Below are positions 59,231 through 64,000 of a stretch of DNA of 64,000 nucleotides, in pieces (position 1 is the first letter of the stretch; each line of letters starts with the position of its first letter). Under the pieces are notes generated by a model that ran no database searches, was not told where the DNA came from, and worked only from the letters and a program-made list of their open reading frames with translations. The DNA lies in the NCBI RefSeq assembly GCF_003663845.1, contig NZ_RCCA01000001.1, forward strand, positions 3,100,001-3,164,000, given 5' to 3'. This DNA is from Chryseobacterium sp. 7 (GTDB lineage: Bacteria; Bacteroidota; Bacteroidia; Flavobacteriales; Weeksellaceae). A program made the position numbers and the translations under genes.

Positions 59231-59704
59231 ATGAATTATCATTTTCAAGCGCACAGACAGGTAAGAAAGAACCTTTTAGACGTACTTCAGAACACCTCTC
59301 ATGAAGATCTGATTCTGATTCCGGATGGTTTCAATAACAATATCTACTGGAATATTGCCCATACAGTTGCTACACAGCAGCTTCTGCATTATTACCTGAG
59401 TGGAAACCCTTTCCGTATTGATAAATACTGGATTGAAACCTATAAAAAAGGTACTTTACCCAACTTAAATGTTCAGAAATCTGAAGTAGAAGATCTTGAA
59501 TTTTTACTGACAGAAACTTCTAAGATTTTAATGAAGGATTATGACAGTGATTTCTTTTCAGACTATACTCCATATACTACTAGTTTCGGAATGGATCTGA
59601 AAAGTATTCAGGATGCCATTATCTTCAACAACATGCACGAAAGTCTTCACTACGGGTATGTGCTGGCACAGAAAAGAGCAATTTTAGGGGAAAAAGGGAG
59701 ATAG
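59231..59704 (+). CDS. DinB superfamily protein
   Basis: The product has 157 residues with a four-helix bundle. Conserved metal-type histidines are in IYWNIAHTVATQQLLHYYLS (about residues 43-58) and NNMHESLHYGYVLAQKR (near the C-terminus), the DinB/YfiT arrangement. Members include thiol transferases, but the substrate cannot be read here. It is 103 bp upstream of rlmB. Confidence 0.87.
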   Translation: MNYHFQAHRQVRKNLLDVLQNTSHEDLILIPDGFNNNIYWNIAHTVATQQLLHYYLSGNPFRIDKYWIETYKKGTLPNLNVQKSEVEDLEFLLTETSKILMKDYDSDFFSDYTPYTTSFGMDLKSIQDAIIFNNMHESLHYGYVLAQKRAILGEKGR

Positions 59705-59807
59705 TGAATTTTGTTACGCAAGTCAATGGTCAAATGTGAATACACATCTGACAGATCGACTTACAAAGAAAATTCACATTTTACAACTCACTATTTAAAA
59801 TAATAAG

Positions 59808-60566
59808 ATGACAGATAAAAAAGACGATTTTATTTTCGGGCTGCGTCCCGTGATTGAAGCCATTGAAGCAGGAAAAACTATTGACAAGATCTTTGTGCAA
59901 AATGCACTTCAGGGTCCTATTTATGCTGAATTAAAAGCCATTTTAGCTAAAAATAAAATCCGTCCCAATTATGTTCCGGTTGAAAAACTAAACCGTTTTA
60001 CAAGAAAAAACCACCAGGGTGTGGTTGCTTTTATCTCGGATGTACCGTTTCATAAAGTGGAGGATATTGTTCCGCAATTATTTGAACAGGGGAAAACTCC
60101 TTTTCTTTTGATTTTGGACAGACTTACTGACGTAAGAAACTTCGGAGCGATCTGCAGAACGGCAGAATGTGTAGGAATTGATGCCGTTATCATTCCGGAA
60201 AAAGGGGCAGCTCCTATCAACTCAGATGCTATAAAAACGTCTGCAGGAGGTATTTATAACATTAAAATATGTAAAGAAAACAACCTGGCACACACTGTAG
60301 ACTTCCTTCAGCAAAGCGGAATTTCTGTATATGCTGCTAGCGAAAAAGCTCAGAAATTAATCTATGACGTGAACTTCACAGAACCATGCGCGATTGTAAT
60401 GGGAAATGAAGAAACCGGAATTTCCAAGGAAGTTCTGCATCATGCTGACGAAAAAATAAAACTTCCTATTGAAGGAAAAACTCAATCTCTGAATGTTTCT
60501 GTAGCATGTGGGGCGATTTTGTATGAAGCGGTAAGACAGAAAATGGCCGTGATACCCAATCCTTAA
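59808..60566 (+). CDS. rlmB: 23S rRNA (guanosine-2'-O)-methyltransferase RlmB
   Basis: The product has 252 residues: an N-terminal substrate-binding domain (DFIFGLRPVIEAIEAGKTID) and a SpoU knot with LILDRLTDVRNFGAICRTAE, IVMGNEETGISKEVL and SLNVSVACGAILYEAVRQK. It methylates the ribose of a conserved guanosine in 23S rRNA (G2251 in E. coli). The next gene starts 4 bp after its stop, so they are co-transcribed. Confidence 0.96.
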   Translation: MTDKKDDFIFGLRPVIEAIEAGKTIDKIFVQNALQGPIYAELKAILAKNKIRPNYVPVEKLNRFTRKNHQGVVAFISDVPFHKVEDIVPQLFEQGKTPFLLILDRLTDVRNFGAICRTAECVGIDAVIIPEKGAAPINSDAIKTSAGGIYNIKICKENNLAHTVDFLQQSGISVYAASEKAQKLIYDVNFTEPCAIVMGNEETGISKEVLHHADEKIKLPIEGKTQSLNVSVACGAILYEAVRQKMAVIPNP

Positions 60567-60570
60567 AACC

Positions 60571-61692
60571 ATGAAAATAAAAACACTTTTACCATTATTT
60601 TTTGCATCATTCCTATTGAATGCACAGACAAAAAATACCGCTACAGATAACCGTCTTGTTACAGAACTTGATAAGATGGTTCAGAAAGAAGCTCTTGCCT
60701 ATATGCAAAGTCCTGCCCGTGTAGGAATTTCAATAGGTATTATTAAAGATGGTAAAAGCTATTTTTATAATTACGGAACCACTGAAATCGGAAAATCTGA
60801 ACTTCCTACTTCCCAAAGTCTCTACGAGATTGCATCCATCACCAAAACATTTACAGGAACTCTTCTTGCACATGCTTTAGTAGACGGAAAAATTAAAATG
60901 GATGATGATATCCGGAAATATTTAATTGGAAATTATCCTAATCTTGAATTTGAAAAGCATCCAATAACAATTGGTAATCTTACCAATCATTCATCAGGAT
61001 TGCCGCAGTTTTTACCGGATCAGTCTGAGACTTTTAAAAAACCGATGGATTCTGTTGCCATGGCACTGGCCGATTTTTATAAAAATTATTCAAAAAAGAA
61101 GTTTTATGAAGATCTTCATCAGGCTAAAATAGATTTTGTACCGGGAACACAATATAAATATTCCAATGTAGGAACACAGATTACGGGAGATATCCTTGAA
61201 AAAGTATATCATAAAAGCTACGGAGAACTGCTTTCAGAATATATCACAAAGCCTCTGAAAATGAATCATACCATTGTTGGTACGAATTCTGCACAGCTAT
61301 TGGCTTGCTATAACGAAAAAGGTAAGGTAATGCCCAGGAATTTCACATCCATTTTTGCTCCGGCAGGCGGAATTGTGACCAATACAGAAGATTTGGTGAA
61401 ATACATGCAGTACCATCTGAATGAAAGTGACAAGTATGTAAAAGCCTCACATACACCTCTTGTAAAGAGTGAAGGAGATGCAATTGGGCTGTACTGGAGA
61501 GTACATACCTATGAAGACGGCACCCAAACCGTTTATCATACAGGAGGTACATTTGGTTTTTCAAGCGTGCTTCAGATTTATCCTTCAAAAAATATGGGCG
61601 TTGTAGTATTGTCCAATGAATCGGATGGTGAGTCTCAGGGAAAACTGCAGGATATTGCCGATAGTATATTAAGAAATAGTAGTAAAAAATAA
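60571..61692 (+). CDS. Secreted serine hydrolase (class C beta-lactamase/PBP fold)
   Basis: The product has 373 residues with a signal peptide ending in LLNAQ. The catalytic motifs are SITK (S89-K92, in YEIASITKTFTGTLL), YSN (in YKYSNVGTQITGDIL) and HTGG (in TVYHTGGTFGFSS) in place of KTG. This is the AmpC-like esterase/peptidase fold. Sequence does not tell whether it cuts peptides, esters or beta-lactams; true AmpC enzymes have KTG, so a housekeeping or D-peptide role is more likely. It is periplasmic. Confidence 0.92.
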   Translation: MKIKTLLPLFFASFLLNAQTKNTATDNRLVTELDKMVQKEALAYMQSPARVGISIGIIKDGKSYFYNYGTTEIGKSELPTSQSLYEIASITKTFTGTLLAHALVDGKIKMDDDIRKYLIGNYPNLEFEKHPITIGNLTNHSSGLPQFLPDQSETFKKPMDSVAMALADFYKNYSKKKFYEDLHQAKIDFVPGTQYKYSNVGTQITGDILEKVYHKSYGELLSEYITKPLKMNHTIVGTNSAQLLACYNEKGKVMPRNFTSIFAPAGGIVTNTEDLVKYMQYHLNESDKYVKASHTPLVKSEGDAIGLYWRVHTYEDGTQTVYHTGGTFGFSSVLQIYPSKNMGVVVLSNESDGESQGKLQDIADSILRNSSKK

Positions 61693-61707
61693 AGTTAAAA
61701 AAATCAA

Positions 61708-62757
61708 ATGAAAAACATTGCAGCGCTTGCGCTTATATCATCAATAGCTCTTGTATCTTGTAAAAAAGAAACAGCAAAAATAACAAAAGTAGACCCTAAA
61801 ACCGGAAAAACAGTAACGGTAGAAGTTCCTGCTGATTCTGTAGCGAAAGTAGCAGAAAATCCGGCAATCAAAGACTCTGCGGGTGTTATCACTCAAACTT
61901 TTAAGCTTGAAAAAGGAAAAACATACCCTCTTACAACTTATCAGAGAGATGTAAAAACAATGACTGATCCTCAGGGAAAATCAATCACGGCAACCAGCGA
62001 ATCTACAGATGAAATGAATTTCGTAGTCAATGATATTAAAGGAAATGTATATGACATGACCCTTAATCTTGTTGCCAAAAGAAACTCTCAGTCTGCACAG
62101 GGTAAAACAGTGGTAGTAGACACAAAACTGGCTATTCCTAAAGAAGATGATCTTAAAATGATTTGGAATGTAAACAAAGCGCTTACCGGAAACAAACTTG
62201 CCATGAAAATGGATACAAAAGGTAACGTTATTTCTATTACAGGTTTTGATGCTGTTTACACAAAAGTTTCCAATGCAGTAGGCACACTTGTGAAAGATGC
62301 CAATCAGAAAGCTAGTGTTGTGGCAAGCCTTAAAGAATCATTCAACGAAAAAGTATTGAAAGATCAGTTCCATAAAAACCTGATGATTATTCCTAAAAAA
62401 GGAGTAAAAATTGGAGAAAAATGGTCAACTTCTGAAAATGCAGACCCAAGCGGAAGCGTAAAAGTAACTTCTAATTATGTAATGAAAAGCTTAGGAAACG
62501 GAGCAGCAGAAATTGCAGTAACCGGAGGTATTCCTAAAAAAACTGAAAAGAAAGCTCAGGGGCCTATCACCCATAGCCTGAGCAGTGAACTGGTTCAGAA
62601 TGGAACCATTAAGTTTGACGAAAGCACAGGATGGATTACCAACCAGAATATTACTGTAAAAGCAACACAGATAGAAACCATTTCAGACGGAAAACAATCA
62701 CAGTCTATGAAAAGCGTTTCCAATTCTTCTGTTATGGTAAACCCATCTGCTAAATAA
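61708..62757 (+). CDS. DUF6263-type lipoprotein
   Basis: The product has 349 residues with a lipoprotein signal (lipobox LVSC, then KKETAKITK). The body has TFKLEKGKTYPLTTYQRDVK, MNFVVNDIKGNVYDMTLNLV, LAMKMDTKGNVISITGFDAV and MIIPKKGVKIGEKWSTSENA, the beta-rich DUF6263 pattern of Bacteroidota. The function is unknown; it is probably attached to the outer membrane. It lies 15 bp after the serine hydrolase gene. Confidence 0.82.
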   Translation: MKNIAALALISSIALVSCKKETAKITKVDPKTGKTVTVEVPADSVAKVAENPAIKDSAGVITQTFKLEKGKTYPLTTYQRDVKTMTDPQGKSITATSESTDEMNFVVNDIKGNVYDMTLNLVAKRNSQSAQGKTVVVDTKLAIPKEDDLKMIWNVNKALTGNKLAMKMDTKGNVISITGFDAVYTKVSNAVGTLVKDANQKASVVASLKESFNEKVLKDQFHKNLMIIPKKGVKIGEKWSTSENADPSGSVKVTSNYVMKSLGNGAAEIAVTGGIPKKTEKKAQGPITHSLSSELVQNGTIKFDESTGWITNQNITVKATQIETISDGKQSQSMKSVSNSSVMVNPSAK

Positions 62758-62771
62758 CTGAATTAAATGCA

Positions 62772-62798
62772 TTCAGGGTTTAACATGTAAACCCTGAA
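62772..62798 (+). terminator. Hairpin after the DUF6263 gene
   Basis: TTCAGGGTTT and AAACCCTGAA form a 10-bp perfect stem with a 7-nt loop, followed by CTTTAAATTTTA. It is probably a partial terminator before the next gene. Confidence 0.7.
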
Positions 62799-62815
62799 CT
62801 TTAAATTTTAACATT

Positions 62816-63046
62816 ATGAAGTACATTCTTGAGTTAGTACTCTCTGCCATTATTATTTTCTTTGTCTGGAATATTCTGAAAAGAATCTTCTTCAAGACAT
62901 TTTATAGTTACCGTTTTAATAACAACAATCAGAACAACGGGCAGCAGGACCTACACAACTCGAATAAGAATAACAAACAGAACCTCAACTGGGATGCAGA
63001 AACTGTAGACTATGAAGAGGTAAAAGAGAGTAAGGACAAAAGGTAA
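62816..63046 (+). CDS. DUF4834 small membrane-anchored protein
   Basis: The product has 76 residues. One membrane helix (~5-25, LELVLSAIIIFFVWNILKRI) is followed by an Asn/Gln-rich linker and an acidic tail with WDAETVDYEEVKE, the DUF4834 pattern. The function is unknown. It stands 31 bp before the YfhO gene on the same strand, a neighbourhood I associate with Flavobacteriia. Confidence 0.85.
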   Translation: MKYILELVLSAIIIFFVWNILKRIFFKTFYSYRFNNNNQNNGQQDLHNSNKNNKQNLNWDAETVDYEEVKESKDKR

Positions 63047-63077
63047 AAATTCCAAGAAATAAAAGATAATAACCAGC

Positions 63078-64000
63078 ATGGCAAAAAATAAAAACTTAAT
63101 TTATATTGCGGCTTCATTAGTAGTATTTATAGTTTTAGCATTTTTATATTCTACCCCTGTATTCACAGGAAAACAGCTTTTTCAGCATGATATTGTGCAA
63201 TACAGAGGAGGAGCAAAAGAACTGCTCGACTATAGAGCCAGTACAGGAAATGAAACCTATTGGAGCGACTCTATGTTTGGCGGAATGCCGACTTATCAGA
63301 TGGGAAGCCAGTTCAAAGGGGACATCATCAAAAAAATAGACAGCAATCTGAATTTCCTGCCAAGGCCGGTTAATTATCTCTTCCTGCTTTTTGCAGGTTT
63401 TTTCCTTTTGGGAATGGTCGTGGTAAGAAACTGGAAGTATGCACTCTTAGGAGCCACTTTCTTTGGACTTTCGACTTATTTTTATATTATTATTGCAGCT
63501 GGACATAATGGTAAAGTAAACACCATTGAATATTTTGCCCCGCTGCTGGCCGGAATTTTACTCGTTTATATCAGAAAACAATACATCTGGGGATTCATCG
63601 TCACTACCCTTTTCATGGGATTGCAGATTGCAGCCAATCACCCGCAGATGACGTATTATCTTTTCCTTGCATTAGGATTCTTATTCTTGTCTGAACTCAT
63701 CAGAGCTATTCAGAAAAAGACACCAATGAAGCACTTCCTGATCTCATCAGGAATTATCGCGGCATCATGTATTATTGGAGTTGGAATGAATTCACAGAGA
63801 ATCATGGCCAATTCTGAATATGTAAAAGAAACCGTTCGTGGAAAGCAGATTTTAGATAATGACAGCCATACTTCAGGAAAATCCGGAATGGATAAAGAAA
63901 GTATGCTGATGTGGAGCTACGGACAGCTTGAAACCTTAAACCTGTTCATTCCAAGATTAATGGGTGGAGGAAGCCAGGAACCGGAAGGAAAAGAAATGAT
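63078..64000 (+). CDS. YfhO-family multi-pass membrane protein (3' end beyond window)
   Basis: ATG 63078 opens a frame without stop to the window edge (307 full codons). A first helix (LIYIAASLVVFIVLAFLYST) precedes the family loop TGKQLFQHDIVQYRGGAKEL and SMFGGMPTYQMGSQFKG, then many hydrophobic helices and QIAANHPQMTYYLFLALGFL. YfhO proteins are GT-C-like membrane proteins linked to glycosylation or teichoic-acid tailoring in Gram-positives; the role in Bacteroidota is unknown. Confidence 0.88.
   Translation, partial: MAKNKNLIYIAASLVVFIVLAFLYSTPVFTGKQLFQHDIVQYRGGAKELLDYRASTGNETYWSDSMFGGMPTYQMGSQFKGDIIKKIDSNLNFLPRPVNYLFLLFAGFFLLGMVVVRNWKYALLGATFFGLSTYFYIIIAAGHNGKVNTIEYFAPLLAGILLVYIRKQYIWGFIVTTLFMGLQIAANHPQMTYYLFLALGFLFLSELIRAIQKKTPMKHFLISSGIIAASCIIGVGMNSQRIMANSEYVKETVRGKQILDNDSHTSGKSGMDKESMLMWSYGQLETLNLFIPRLMGGGSQEPEGKEM

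Noticed and set aside
60571..61692. Serine hydrolase as a resistance beta-lactamase
   Set aside because: It has HTGG instead of KTG and sits in a housekeeping cluster; a resistance role cannot be supported from sequence.

Overview
The window is AT-rich DNA from a member of the Bacteroidota, and most likely Chryseobacterium or a close relative in the Weeksellaceae. The evidence is the type IX secretion and gliding genes (gldJ, porU, porV), cargo with a type A sorting tail, promoters of the TAnnTTTG type with almost no Shine-Dalgarno sequences, the mevalonate enzyme MvaD, the Bat operon, and a microviridin-like peptide cluster. The genus is inferred from gene content and synteny. I recognised no rRNA, tRNA, CRISPR array, prophage or complete insertion sequence. 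Most of the window is ordinary core genome.

Layout. 1-6.6 kb: gldJ (cut by the left edge) diverges from porU-porV. 6.9-12 kb: a FUSC membrane protein, a phosphopantetheinyl transferase, a HugZ-like protein and ahcY. 12-15.3 kb: a lipoprotein, a YiaA/B-like protein and a DUF285-repeat surface protein whose C-terminal tail should make it a client of the PorU/PorV system. 15.4-26.3 kb: purE and purK (5.4 kb apart), a DMT transporter, an esterase, a Kef-type antiporter, a TauE/DUF1634 pair and several small enzymes. 26.3-30.2 kb: an operon of an SDR, an acyl-CoA ligase and mvaD. 30.4-33.0 kb: a graspetide (omega-ester peptide) operon with two precursors and two ATP-grasp ligases. 33-43 kb: pdxJ, an MscS channel, ung, a MutS2 without an Smr domain, and a small ABC module. 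42.9-43.6 kb: a cobalamin riboswitch whose first downstream gene is a hotdog acyl-CoA thioesterase. 43.6-50 kb: an HD hydrolase, padR-pspC, a 20-residue amphipathic mini-ORF with its own terminator, an acyltransferase, and a thioesterase next to isochorismate synthase (menaquinone pathway). 50-59 kb: marC and the eight-gene moxR/DUF58/Bat operon. 59-64 kb: dinB-like, rlmB, a serine hydrolase, envelope proteins, and a YfhO protein cut by the right edge.

The most interesting items are: (i) the two graspetide precursors, whose C-terminal halves show a period of about eight residues pairing Thr/Ser with Asp, which suggests several cores per peptide; (ii) the riboswitch-thioesterase pairing; (iii) the PSM-like mini-protein; and (iv) six promoter -7 elements placed 4-5 nt before a start codon, which predicts leaderless mRNAs. 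Several intergenic repeat families are also recorded.
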